Source: CAWCFV01 sp963794995
GTDB taxonomy: Bacteria; Actinomycetota; Actinomycetes; JACCUZ01
DNA: 64,000 bases
Direction: 5' to 3'
NCBI GenBank assembly: GCA_963794995.1
Contig: CAWCFV010000002.1
Span: 1 to 64,000 of the forward strand
Of this stretch, positions 18,755 through 27,838 are shown piece by piece. Position 1 is the first letter of the stretch; every line of letters starts with the position of its first letter. A program made the position numbers and the translations under genes. The notes under the pieces are model-generated. The model made no database searches. It was not told the DNA's origin and worked only from the letters and a program-made list of their open reading frames with translations.

Positions 18755-19648
18755 ATGAGGCTGGTCGCCGTCGTCCTCACGCATCGCCGCCCGCGGCTCG
18801 CCTCCGAGGTCGTCCGAGGACTGCTCGAGCGCGAGGGCTTTGACCCCTCGGACGTACTCGTTGTGGTGAACGGAGAGGGTGGTCTCGACGATCCCCGGTT
18901 GGCAGACGTGGTGCACGTGCATCACCTGCCGGAGAATGTCGGCCCGGCGGGGGGCTTCGCGGCCGGCCTGGACATCGCCCGTCGCGAGTTCGCGGCTGAC
19001 TGGGTTTACGTGTGTGAGGACGACATCACCCTGTTCGATCTCCCCACTCCCCGCGCCCGCCGGCTGGTCGAGCTGGTGGACTTGCTTGCTGACATCGGCG
19101 GGGTCGTGGCATATGGCCGCGACCTCGACCCGCGAACCGGTCTCACAGTGCCGCACCGGTCCCACTGCGACGGGCCGTTGGAAGACGTCGATCTTGCAGC
19201 CTGGGGGGCCAGCTTGGTGCGGGGCACCTGCCTGGACGCTGGAGTCGTGCCGGATCCCTCACTGTTTTTCGGTTTTGAGGACTTCGATTTCTGGCTTCGC
19301 ATGCGCGAACACGGCTACCGGGTGGTCGTCGACAACGCCGCAGCCGCCTCGGTCGGGGCGAGCGCGTCCGGGTCGGCGCGAGACGTCGCGTTCACAGGAC
19401 GGCGTCCGGACGACTCCGTGGAGGCATGGCGCCGTTACTACGAGGCCCGCAATTTTCTTCATTTTCGGCGAGCGCACGGGCGAGCTTTGTGGACCCTGGC
19501 GCACCTCGTGAAGTCGCTCCGTCGGCTTCAGGTCGGGCCGACCAACCTTCACCGGCGCAGTCTGGTGGCTGGACTACGTGACGGCTTCCTCGGCCGACGT
19601 GGCCGAAACGACCGCTACCTGCGCTTGACCGGGGAGCTGCATCCGTGA
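18755..19648 (+). CDS. GT2-family glycosyltransferase
   Basis: This is an inverting GT-A glycosyltransferase of about 297 residues. It opens with the nucleotide-binding fold MRLVAVVLTHRRPRLASEVV. The metal-binding acidic cluster is CEDD in WVYVCEDDITLF, and FFGFEDFDFWLRMREHGYRV marks the acceptor region (ED motif). It resembles rhamnosyl/galactofuranosyl transferases such as GlfT-type enzymes. ATG 18755 is preferred because the fold begins there and GAGGGAGGAC lies 12 bases upstream; GTG 18707 would add 16 residues. It overlaps the next gene by GTGA, and the series continues in the same direction to 22667. Confidence 0.82.
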   Translation: MRLVAVVLTHRRPRLASEVVRGLLEREGFDPSDVLVVVNGEGGLDDPRLADVVHVHHLPENVGPAGGFAAGLDIARREFAADWVYVCEDDITLFDLPTPRARRLVELVDLLADIGGVVAYGRDLDPRTGLTVPHRSHCDGPLEDVDLAAWGASLVRGTCLDAGVVPDPSLFFGFEDFDFWLRMREHGYRVVVDNAAAASVGASASGSARDVAFTGRRPDDSVEAWRRYYEARNFLHFRRAHGRALWTLAHLVKSLRRLQVGPTNLHRRSLVAGLRDGFLGRRGRNDRYLRLTGELHP

Positions 19649-20061
19649 CAACTGACGTCTTGCCGTTCATCGTCGGCTGCGAGCGGTCAGGCACGACGCT
19701 GTTGCGGGCGATGCTCACGTCGCCGGCGTACCCCGCCGCGGAGGGCAAGCAGGTCGGCGCGGACAAGACGCCACATCACGTTCTGCATCTCGAACGCATC
19801 GCTTCCGCCGTGCCCGGGGTGAAGTTCGTGCATCTCGTTCGAGACGGGCGCGACGTAGCGCTCTCACTCGCCGCGCTCGCGGGGACGACGCTAACTGCAA
19901 CTGCGCACACCCTTGCCGCCGGCATGCCTGTACCGGCCAACCGGGCGGCCCGTGAGCGGCTCAGTTGGTCGGGGCTGCGACGACGAGCAGGGACTCGCGC
20001 CGACCTCACGCGGGACCGCCGCGGTGCGACAGCCTCTAGGGCGGTGCGGCGTGGGCGCTGA
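19645..20061 (+). pseudogene. truncated sulfotransferase, internal deletion
   Basis: The GTG at 19645 overlaps the previous stop as GTGA. The start FIVGCERSGTTLLRAMLTS is a 5'-phosphosulfate-binding loop of the PAPS-dependent sulfotransferase fold. Within ten residues it jumps to KQVGADKTPHHVLHLERI and then to FVHLVRDGRDVALSLAAL, the 3'-phosphate-binding helix. Compared with the complete copy that follows at 20051, about 75 residues between these motifs are missing, and the C-terminal half is replaced by unrelated Arg-rich sequence. It is therefore a dead partial duplicate. The high similarity of the shared motifs suggests an old tandem duplication followed by deletion. Confidence 0.75.
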
Positions 20062-21001
20062 CGCGTTAGCCATACCCTTCGTCGTGGGTTGCGGTCGCTC
20101 CGGAACCACGCTGCTGCGCGCGATGCTGTCCGCGCACCCCGCCTTGGCGGTGGCCCCCGAGAGCTACTTCGTCGTCCCGGCCTTGCGCTTGTTTGGTGGC
20201 CGCTGGGACGCCGACCGGTTCGTGCGGATGGTCGCAAGGTCAGGCTCGTATGCGGAGTGGGAGCTGGACCGTGACTCGCTAGCCGCCGTCGCCACACGTT
20301 CCGGGTCGGTCGGCGAGGCACTCGCTCTTCTCTACGCCGAGTACGCCGCCCGCAGGGGCGCCCGGGTCGGCGCTGACAAGACGCCCTATCACGTTCTGCA
20401 CCTCGGGCTCCTCGCAGAACACCTGCCGGGGAGCCGCTTCGTGCACCTGCTGCGGGATGGCCGCGACGTGGCGCCGTCGCTGGCCACGATGCCATTCGGG
20501 CCAGACCGACTGGGTGGCGCCGCGCTTTACTGGCAGCGGCACGTCACCGCCGGCCGGGAGGCGGGCGTCCAGCTTCCGGGCCGCTATCTCGAGATCCGCT
20601 ACGAGGACCTTGTCGCCGAGCCCGCGGGCACCCTTGCCGTCGTGGCCGATTTCCTCGAAGTTGGGTTCGACCCCGCGATGCTCGACTACGGCGGGCACGC
20701 TGACCGTCTGCTAGGACCTCTGCGCCAGTCCGATCACCTACAAGGCATCCGGAAGCCACCGTTGGCGACACGTGATTGGCGGAGCGCTCTCAGCCCGCGG
20801 AACCTTGCTCTGGTGGAGGTCCTCGTGGGCGACTGCCTTGCGAAAACCGGCTACCCATTGTCAGAGCATCCGGTCCCGTTGGCTGTGCGAGTGGAGGCCC
20901 TTTCGGAGCGCGCACGGGCCCGCGCGCACGCAGCCACGACCCGGATCCGGGCCGCGGTTGCCCGTCGCCGCTTAGGCATGGCCAGCGGGCGGAAGGGGTG
21001 A
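20051..21001 (+). CDS. PAPS-dependent sulfotransferase-family protein
   Basis: Sulfotransferases move sulfate from 3'-phosphoadenosine-5'-phosphosulfate to a hydroxyl of a sugar, lipid or protein. The 316-residue protein has the phosphosulfate loop FVVGCGRSGTTLLRAMLSAHP at the start. The intermediate VGADKTPYHVLHL and the 3'-phosphate motif FVHLLRDGRDVAPSL follow. YEDLVAEPAGTLAVVADFLEV near residue 190 completes the fold. GTG 20051 gives a start just before the fold; the open frame reaches back to 19913, but that part overlaps the degenerate copy. Its stop overlaps the next ATG as TGATG, so translation is coupled. The substrate is probably a glycan or glycolipid made by the neighbouring genes. 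Confidence 0.82.
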   Translation: MGADALAIPFVVGCGRSGTTLLRAMLSAHPALAVAPESYFVVPALRLFGGRWDADRFVRMVARSGSYAEWELDRDSLAAVATRSGSVGEALALLYAEYAARRGARVGADKTPYHVLHLGLLAEHLPGSRFVHLLRDGRDVAPSLATMPFGPDRLGGAALYWQRHVTAGREAGVQLPGRYLEIRYEDLVAEPAGTLAVVADFLEVGFDPAMLDYGGHADRLLGPLRQSDHLQGIRKPPLATRDWRSALSPRNLALVEVLVGDCLAKTGYPLSEHPVPLAVRVEALSERARARAHAATTRIRAAVARRRLGMASGRKG

Positions 21002-21840
21002 TGGCGAGTCAGGGGCGGCGCGCCGTGGCCCGAGTTCTTCCCCGACCGCTCCGATCCGCCCTGCGTCGCCGCCGCCCCGGTCCGTGGCAGCCCGGAGTGG
21101 TCCTCGAGCCACCGACCTGCCCGTCGGGCCAGGCCACGGGGCCACCGGACTTCGTCGGCGTCGGCGCTCAGAAGGCGGGGACGTCGTGGTGGTTCGTCCT
21201 CCTTCGACAGCATCCCGACGTGCACGTGACCGAGGGCAATCACAAGGAGTTGCATTACTTCGCGCGGTTCTGGGACGGAAGTTTCAACGCGACGCATGTG
21301 GCGCGCTACCACCAGTTCTTTCCTCGGCCGCCGGGGAAACTGGCGGGTGAGTGGACGCCTAACTACATGGCGCAATTCTGGACCCCGCCCCTGCTTCAGC
21401 GGGCGGCACCAGCCGCGAAGGTGCTCGTCATGCTCCGCGATCCGGTCGAGCGCTACCGGTCCGCCTTGTCGCATTACACTTCTCGAGGACGACGGGTAGA
21501 TCAGAACCTCGCCGCTGAGGCCTTCGCGCGTGGGCTGTACGCCGACCAGTTGGCCGGTCTCCAGCGACACCTACACCCCGACCGACTGCTCGTCCTTCAG
21601 TACGAACGATGTGTCCGCGACGCTGAGTCACAGCTCGATCGCACCTACGCTTTCCTGGGTCTTCGGACCGGTGTACGACCGGATGCTCTGCAGCGCCCCG
21701 TCAACGCGTCACGAGGGGTCAGAACAGATCTCCCCGAGCCGGTGCGTCGCGAGCTTCGTGACGCGTACGCCGCCGACGTTGCGCGTCTTCAGGCCCTGTG
21801 GCCCGAACTTGACGTCTCGCTGTGGCGACACTTCGCGTGA
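21001..21840 (+). CDS. sulfotransferase (heparan-sulfate-type domain)
   Basis: This second intact sulfotransferase has 279 residues. Its PAPS loop is FVGVGAQKAGTSWWFVLLRQHP, and the 3'-phosphate motif is VLVMLRDPVERYRSALSHY. FDGSFNATHVARYH and VLQYERCVRDAESQLDRTYAFLGL are further family landmarks. The KAGTS loop and RDPVERYRSAL helix are those of the Sulfotransfer_1 branch that includes heparan sulfotransferases. It is clearly not a copy of the gene upstream. ATG 21001 shares its A with the previous stop, and its own stop overlaps the next ATG in the same way, so three genes are coupled. Confidence 0.85.
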   Translation: MASQGRRAVARVLPRPLRSALRRRRPGPWQPGVVLEPPTCPSGQATGPPDFVGVGAQKAGTSWWFVLLRQHPDVHVTEGNHKELHYFARFWDGSFNATHVARYHQFFPRPPGKLAGEWTPNYMAQFWTPPLLQRAAPAAKVLVMLRDPVERYRSALSHYTSRGRRVDQNLAAEAFARGLYADQLAGLQRHLHPDRLLVLQYERCVRDAESQLDRTYAFLGLRTGVRPDALQRPVNASRGVRTDLPEPVRRELRDAYAADVARLQALWPELDVSLWRHFA

Positions 21841-22667
21841 TGGAAACGGTGTCGCCGTCCGTGACTGCGCTGGTCCTCACGCACAACGCTCCAGCCGCGC
21901 TTGCGCGTTGCCTGGGCGCCGTCCTCAGCCAATCGCGACCGCCGGACCGGGTGCTCGTTATCGACAACGCGAGCACCCCCAGGGTCGATGCGGACATGCT
22001 GCCGCATGGCGTCGAGGTGCTTCGCAGTGAGGTGAACGGAGGGCCGGCCGGCGGCCACTACCTTGGCATCGACGCGTTCTACCGGTCGCCGGCAGATCTG
22101 GCTTGGGTCATGGACGACGACTGCGTCCCGGCGCTCGACGCTCTTGAGATGCTGCTTGTTCACGATGAGGCATTACTCGTGTTCCCCACGTGGGTCGATG
22201 AGCCGACAGGCGACGTCGTCAACTGGCCGGCCTGGTGCGGCTTCCTGATGGCCCGCGGGGTGGTCGACCGGATTGGGCTGCCGCGCGCCGACTTCGTGTG
22301 GTGGGCGGAAGACACGGAGTATCTCCATTGGCGGGTGCCGGAGGCGGGCATACGGGTGGCGCGCGCCACCGACGCGGTCGTTCTGCACGGACGGGTGCGG
22401 CGGTACGGCCGCCGCCCGCCGTGGAAGTTCTACTATGAGGCCCGCAACTCGGTCTACTACCGGCTGTACGTGCAACGCCGCCGCGGCCGCCGCTTTTATC
22501 GGCTCGCGCGCACGCTGATGCGGATGGGCGGCGCAGCATTGCGTCATCCCGACCGTGGCCGAGCGCCAGCCATGTTGCTCCGCGGGGTATTGGACGGGCT
22601 TACGGGTCGGATGGGGCTCCGCGTCCCCCTGCGGGCCCGCGAAGCGCCAGTAGCGCCCGACTCGTAG
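21840..22667 (+). CDS. GT2-family glycosyltransferase
   Basis: The 275-residue protein begins VTALVLTHNAPAALARCLGAVLSQ, a GT-A nucleotide-sugar-binding fold. It has the metal motif DDD in WVMDDDCVPALDALEML and the acceptor loop FVWWAEDTEYLHWRVPEAG. The WW-x-ED-x-E-Y pattern occurs in GlfT/rhamnosyltransferase-like enzymes. The C-terminal FYYEARNSVYYRLYV is shared with the GT2 at 18755 (YYEARNFLHF), so the two are related paralogues. ATG 21840 is coupled to the sulfotransferase stop. It meets the convergent ABC exporter gene with only 3 bases between stops. It is likely to build the glycan that the sulfotransferases modify. Confidence 0.82.
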   Translation: METVSPSVTALVLTHNAPAALARCLGAVLSQSRPPDRVLVIDNASTPRVDADMLPHGVEVLRSEVNGGPAGGHYLGIDAFYRSPADLAWVMDDDCVPALDALEMLLVHDEALLVFPTWVDEPTGDVVNWPAWCGFLMARGVVDRIGLPRADFVWWAEDTEYLHWRVPEAGIRVARATDAVVLHGRVRRYGRRPPWKFYYEARNSVYYRLYVQRRRGRRFYRLARTLMRMGGAALRHPDRGRAPAMLLRGVLDGLTGRMGLRVPLRAREAPVAPDS

Positions 22668-22670
22668 CTC

Positions 22671-24536
22671 TCAGCCCGCGTCGGCGCCGCGGACCAGTGC
22701 GGCAAGCCCCACGTCCGCCGGACCACCCTCGGCGACCACCCGTCCAGCTTCCACTCGTACGAATCGGTCGCAGCGGCCCAGCAGTGCGGGCCGGTGCGAG
22801 ATGACGATGGCCGTGGTGTGCTCGGGCAAGGAACGTAGAGTCTCCTCGAGCATCGCTTCGTTGACGGAGTCGAGCGCACTCGTGGGCTCGTCCAGGATGA
22901 GCACGTCAGGGCCGGTAACCAGGGCGCGCGCCAGGGCGATGCGCTGTCGCTGGCCGCCGGAGAGAGTGGTGCTGCCGTCACCCACCAGGGTGTCGAAACC
23001 GTTTGGCTGCTGCTCGATCTCGTCCCGCACCGCCGCCAGTTCAGCGGCGTGCTCGACCTGCTCGGTTGAGACGTGACGGTGGAAGGCAATATTCTCGGCG
23101 AGGGTCGCCCGAAGCAGGACGGGCTCCTGCGACACCATAGCGAACCTCATCACCCAGTCGGTCAGCAAGACATCTTCGGCCTGGTAATCGTTCACGAGAT
23201 ATTTGCCCTGGGTCGGCGTAAGAAGCCCGGCGACCACATTGGCCAATGTTGTCTTGCCACCTCCGGAGGGTCCCACCACGCCGAGCCACTCACCCCGTCG
23301 CACGGTGATCGACACTCCGGCGAGGGCGGGCTGCCCGTCGGCATAGGAGAAGTGGACGTCCCTGAGCTCCAACCGGTGGACTTGACGGACCTCAACGTCA
23401 CCGCGATGGCGCCGGGCATTCCGCTGATCGATCACGGCAAGTCTCAACTCTTCGAGAAAGGGCCGCGCCTCGATAAATTGCTGGCTCGCGTTATTGAACT
23501 GTTGCACGTAGCTCAACGACCGTAGCGCCAGAACCGCGGCCGCGCCGAACGCAGAGGCGTCGAGCCGGAACTGCCATGCGACAACGACGATCAGCAAGAC
23601 ACCTGCCAGCAGGAACTGCTGGAATAAGGCTGGGATCATCCTGCTGTTGATGCGCACCTGTCGGAAGCTCACCGAGATGACATTGTTCATGCGCTCGAGG
23701 TGCTCGGCCGCGCGCTCATTGGCACCGAACACGTGCAGCTCCCTGTTGAGTTGCACGTACGACGTCGCGGTGAACTGGAGTTCGCGGAGTGCCGACGACG
23801 CGGCGCGGGCGACCGCCTTGCTCCGACGCCGCAAGGGCCGAAATATTGCTGATACGCCGACCGCAAGAATGGCGAATGATAATGCAACCAGCGGGGCCAT
23901 CACTAGGATGATGACGCCGTAGATCGTGAGGCTAATGCTGCTCATGGCCAGTGAGCCGAAGGAGAGAACCGGCGTGGTGGCCTGCTGAGAGTTGACCGCC
24001 AGCAGCTGTTGGAGCCGACCCATGCGCTCCTGCCGCGAGTTCTGCCAGTCGGCGGCGAAGTACGACTCGAACACCGCGTTGCGTGCGCGGCGAGTCGCCT
24101 CGGCGGCGAGGCTCCCGACTAGCCGTGCCTCGGTGATGCGCAACCCGACACCAACGACCGCAAGCGATGCTGCGGCAAGGGCTAGCTGGCTGAACGTCGT
24201 CTCCAGGTGCACGAACGCAACGTCGATGACGGCGCGGCGACCCGGATTAACCAGGGCCAGCAGCAGCCGGAGCAGCAGCAGGAGCTGAAGCGTCTCCAGC
24301 ATGGCGATGAGCAAAGCCAAAGGAGGCTCGAGCAGAAGTCGCCTGCGACCCCGACCGAGAAACAACGAGCTGTAGCGCCACAGGTCCCGGACCATCGCCG
24401 GCGTGACCCGACGGGCTACCTGTCGTCGGCGGGCACGGAGCCGACCGCCACGGGGCCCGAGTCTCCGCACCGCCTCGTCGCTCATGCGGACATCATGCAG
24501 GACCGGTGTTGTCATGGCCCAGCGCAGGACGTTCAT
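22671..24536 (-). CDS. ABC exporter, fused membrane and ATPase domains
   Basis: The 621-residue protein has a six-helix type-I exporter membrane domain (hydrophobic runs such as LALLIAMLETLQLLLLLRLLLAL and LSLTIYGVIILVMAPLVALS) followed by a nucleotide-binding domain. The latter has Walker A GPSGGGKTT, Q-loop region MVSQEPVLL, signature LSGGQRQR, Walker B VLILDEPTSALD and the switch histidine in ISHRP. Such half-transporters work as homodimers and flip lipids, glycolipids or peptides outward. Given its neighbours, export of a lipid-linked glycan or sulfolipid is a reasonable guess. Several in-frame ATGs (24536, 24515, 24485) could be the start. Codon use is richer in A and T than in the flanks, hinting at transfer. 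Confidence 0.88.
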   Translation of the reverse strand: MNVLRWAMTTPVLHDVRMSDEAVRRLGPRGGRLRARRRQVARRVTPAMVRDLWRYSSLFLGRGRRRLLLEPPLALLIAMLETLQLLLLLRLLLALVNPGRRAVIDVAFVHLETTFSQLALAAASLAVVGVGLRITEARLVGSLAAEATRRARNAVFESYFAADWQNSRQERMGRLQQLLAVNSQQATTPVLSFGSLAMSSISLTIYGVIILVMAPLVALSFAILAVGVSAIFRPLRRRSKAVARAASSALRELQFTATSYVQLNRELHVFGANERAAEHLERMNNVISVSFRQVRINSRMIPALFQQFLLAGVLLIVVVAWQFRLDASAFGAAAVLALRSLSYVQQFNNASQQFIEARPFLEELRLAVIDQRNARRHRGDVEVRQVHRLELRDVHFSYADGQPALAGVSITVRRGEWLGVVGPSGGGKTTLANVVAGLLTPTQGKYLVNDYQAEDVLLTDWVMRFAMVSQEPVLLRATLAENIAFHRHVSTEQVEHAAELAAVRDEIEQQPNGFDTLVGDGSTTLSGGQRQRIALARALVTGPDVLILDEPTSALDSVNEAMLEETLRSLPEHTTAIVISHRPALLGRCDRFVRVEAGRVVAEGGPADVGLAALVRGADAG

Positions 24537-24614
24537 CGCGGCAAACGGCTAGGCCTCTGCCGAGCGAAGCCGAAAGGGCCCTCGGCCAACCCTTTGCTCG
24601 TAGAGTTCCTTGTC

Positions 24615-25440
24615 ATGCGCGACAGCAAGCGGCTCCGGACCGTCGTCCGGGAGTCCGCAACGGACAGGCTCCGGGGGTTGGTAGAGTCGACTCACCACAA
24701 CTTCTCGCACGTCGAGTCTTTCCTGGCGTTCGCTGGATTCCCCAGAAGTGGCCACACCTTGATCGGGTCCCTGATCACCGCGCACCCGGACGCTGTCGTC
24801 GCTCACGAACTCAACGCGCTCCGCTATCTGCAGCGGCGGTTCGACCGGCGATCGCTGTATGGGCTGATTATGTACAACGACCGGGCCTTTGCCGCCAGCG
24901 GTTCGCAATGGACGGGATTCGACTACGCCGTCAACGGCCAGTGGCAGGGGAGGTACCGCGACCTCAGGCTGATCGGGGACAAGAAAGGGGGCGGGACCGC
25001 GCTGCTGCTGCATCGCAAACCCCAACTCCTTGCTCGCCTGCGCCGCACGGTCGGGGTCCCCTTGCGATTTGTCGTGGTGACCAGGCACCCCTTGGACAAC
25101 ATCGCGCGCATGGCCGTCACGGCGAGAGGCCTTGAGGAATCCATCACGAGCTACTTCGAGCGGGCTGACGCGGTGGAGTGGCTGCTCGGCGAGGCCGACT
25201 GCTTCGTTCTCCGGCATGAGGATTTCGTCGAGTCGCCGGCGCAGCACTTAGGCCGGGTGGTGGACTCGGCTCGGACTCCCTCAAGATTCTGCCCACCTCG
25301 CAGCCTGCGCGGAGGTTGTCCGGGAGTCGCGTCCGGCGCGCGACGCCCTTTGCTGGGATACGCGAACGATGGCTCAGGTGGAGGAGATCCGGCCGACGGC
25401 CCCTGCTCGCCGACTACTTCAACGGCGGTTGCGGAGGCTC
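24615..25440 (+). pseudogene. sulfotransferase-like protein, frameshifted near the end
   Basis: ATG 24615 opens FLAFAGFPRSGHTLIGSLITAHP, the PAPS-binding loop. DKKGGGTALLLHRKPQLLARL and the 3'-phosphate-type motif LRFVVVTRHPLDNIARMAV follow, then VLRHEDFVESPAQHLGRVVD. Near 25265 the frame shifts: the natural continuation LGLPQDSAHLAACAEVVRESRPARDAL is in another frame and ends about 25425 with LLADYF after a second shift. The RHPLDN form is close to the type in large animal-like sulfotransferases. The sequence then runs directly into a piece of a methyltransferase gene, so the 3' end may be truncated. It diverges from the ABC exporter with 78 bases between them. Confidence 0.7.
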
Positions 25441-25460
25441 CGGAGAGGGCCGTCTCTCGG

Positions 25461-25708
25461 GTGGACGGCAAGTTGGACTGGGTCTGTATCGACGGCGACC
25501 ACCGGTATGAAGCCGTGCGTCACGATTGGAGCTCTATTCTAACGCACTAGTCGCCGGCGGCCTGGCGGGTGGGGACAATTATCGCGTTGCAGGGTGGTAC
25601 AAGGATGGTGTTCAGCGCGCTGTCAACAAGGTCATCGGGAAGCATCAGGCGGAGATAGTATTTGTCCACGGCAACGAGTTCTTGCTTCGCCTCCGAAAGG
25701 GTGATTGA
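25461..25708 (+). pseudogene. remnant of a class I methyltransferase
   Basis: About 80 residues match the C-terminal part of Methyltransf_24-type enzymes: LDWVCIDGDHRYEAVRHDW, then after a one-base loss near 25522 ELYSNALVAGGLAGGDNY, VAGWYKDGVQRAVNKVIG and the final HGNEFLLRLRK. The SAM-binding N-terminal half is missing. The remnant is joined to the end of the broken sulfotransferase. It is similar in type to the methyltransferase at 16758 but not a copy of it. Confidence 0.6.
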
Positions 25709-25991
25709 CGCACATACCTGTGTGGCTCCACCGCGAGCGATCACGCCGGAAGTGTCGCCTCGCGGACGACGCACCGCGAAGGGCTCCCGTTGACTGGGCC
25801 GCCAGGGGCGCTCGGGAGTGCCTGCACCGTCAGCGAAGTGCTCATGACTGCAAAGTTGCCTGACCGTCGCCTCACACTGAATCCGCTGCCGACCATGGGG
25901 GGGTCTTGCCGCCTAACACGTCCTGATCCACCCTCGGTTACGGTCCGGCCGCGCGCGAGAACCGGCACCTCAGTCGTCGTTTGAAGAGTCC

Positions 25992-26473
25992 TTGATCCGC
26001 TGGTATATCGCACACCGATTCTTTTCCTCCAGCTTGTGTCCGTCGCGAGCGCGTCAGATAGCGCTGCGCTGGGGTGGTGCAGTGGTTGGGTCGGCGCGGA
26101 TCATGCGTAATGTCACGATTTCGACTCCCCTCATCACCATCGGTAGCGGCGTCTTCATCAACAATGGCTGCCTGATCACAAACAGAGCCGGGTCACGTTG
26201 GGGGACCGAGTATCACTCGCGCCCGGCGTGTGTATCGTCACCGCCTCGCACGATGTCGGCTCCTCGCGCCGTCGCGCAGGTCGCCTTACCTCGGCCGCCG
26301 TAGTGATAGGTGAAGGGACCTGGCTCGGAGCCGGATGTATCGTCCTGCCGGGTGTTCTCGTTGCCCGCGGGTGCGTCGTCGCTGCCGGGGCGGTGGTCAC
26401 CAGAAGTCTCGAATCTGATGGATTGTATGCGGGTATCCCCGCGAGAAGGGTTCGAGACCTACCCGTGGACTAG
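25992..26473 (+). pseudogene. hexapeptide-repeat acyltransferase, frameshifted
   Basis: The product is a left-handed beta-helix O-acetyltransferase of the maltose/galactoside acetyltransferase type. The first frame gives ISTPLITIGSGVFINNGCLITN. After a shift near 26190 the second gives LGDRVSLAPGVCIVTASHDVGS, VVIGEGTWLGAGCIVLPGV, GCVVAAGAVVTRS and YAGIPARRVRDL, the usual end. The histidine in TASHD is the catalytic base in this family. The start is uncertain; TTG 25992 is possible and the N-terminal helix looks shortened. It would add acetyl groups to a sugar in the same pathway. The 280 bases upstream hold no recognisable gene. Confidence 0.65.
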
Positions 26474-26528
26474 GCCAGGATTGACCGGCTCACTGGCGAA
26501 GTCTCGCGTGAGGGCGCCGGCCCCACGG

Positions 26529-27603
26529 CTAAGTCGAGCGATGACGCAGAGCTGCGAGTGCGTGTAGGCCCAAGTGCAAGGCAGAGCTTTTGAGCCCGTC
26601 GAGTTCCGAACGCGTCTCCAGGTGCTGGACCGTGCATCGCGCCAGTTGCGCGCGGAGCATTTCGGCTTCTGTCGGCGGATGGGCAAGAGTTCGGAGTCGA
26701 TGCGGGAGCTTCCCAAGAGTCTCCGCCAGCTCGGCCAATCGGGGTATAGCGCGTCCATCAGTGCGTCCCGCGCGTTCAGAAAAGCTGCGCGCTCGTCGGC
26801 ACTCCAGGTCTGCCAATCCTCCACACGGGTCACGAGGTTTGGGTGCCGGGCCGGCATTCCGGTGACGTCGTCTGGCTCACGGCGACGATTGGCTCGCTCA
26901 ATCACGTAGTCCACATGCGTAAGCCCTAGCCAAGATGCCAAGGCAGGAAGGTCCGACTCCAGTCGCTCGCCCGAGCTGCAGGACTCGGAAGCGGTCTGAC
27001 GCCAGCTCCTCGAGGTCCTGGCGGATCAGTCGATGGGTCCAGTCCCATTGCCAGGCAAGCTTCTCCAGGCGGGTCCAGGAGGCCGATTCCTGTGTCGTCG
27101 CCGCACCGACCCGGTCGGCGCGGGGCCGCCAACGGGCCCACTTGGAGACTCGCCACGGCAGCCGCGACTGCGGGGGCGTAACCCCCGCGCTGCAGCTCGG
27201 AGGCCACGACGTCGCGGGCGTCCCGCTGCAGCCAGATGAACTTCGCCTCAGGGAAGGCAGCCGCGAGCGCGGGCACCATGAGCGACAGACGGTTGTTGCT
27301 CTCGCCGTACGCCCGGTCGGCGGCGGGATGCGGTCGGGTCCGGCGCAACAGGTCGATCGCATCCGCCTGCGAGAGCCGTCCCTCGCGAAACAGAACCGAT
27401 TCCCTGACCAGCTGCGGGTGTGGTTCGTGCAGGCACAGGCAGCCGGGGGACTGGGTGAGGACGTGCGCCAGGGTCTGGGTTCCCGACCGCCCCGTGCTGA
27501 GTGCGAAGAACATTGCCGGACTCGTCATCAGGTCCCGGAGGCTACCGGCGACCGGGGTGGCGATCGCGGCAAATGACGGGGGCTCGTCCATTCGGCGGAC
27601 CAT
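26529..27603 (-). pseudogene. sulfotransferase-family protein, several frameshifts
   Basis: From ATG 27603 the protein reads MFFALSTGRSGTQTLAHVLTQSPG (PAPS loop), CLHEPHPQLVRESVLFREG, ESNNRLSLMVPALAAAFPEAKFIWLQRDARDVVASELQ (3'-phosphate helix with RDARD). It then changes frame near 27130 and again near 26990 and 26810. The later pieces are WTRLEKLAWQWDWTHRLIRQDLEEL, LASWLGL and DWQTWSADERAAFLNA, then a C-terminal coiled-coil-like run. About 350 residues are represented. The domain type is the Sulfotransfer_3/4 branch. As with other broken genes here, decay and sequence error cannot be separated. Confidence 0.65.
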
Positions 27604-27838
27604 CTGATGCCTCTCAGTGCGCCGTGGCGAGTCCTATGCGAGTGAGAGCCGTTGGGTACTACGTCCGTGGAGGGTCACGTCTCGTATTCCAGCGTGCGCT
27701 CACGGTGACAATGCACCCGGAGCGCCGTGGCGGGGGCCTACGTAGCGAGATTGGTGCGACCTGCCGATAGTCCACGAGGTTCAGGAAGACAACGGTGGAA
27801 GGGCGTACGCGGGGACTGCCGACCTATGGAGAGCGATC

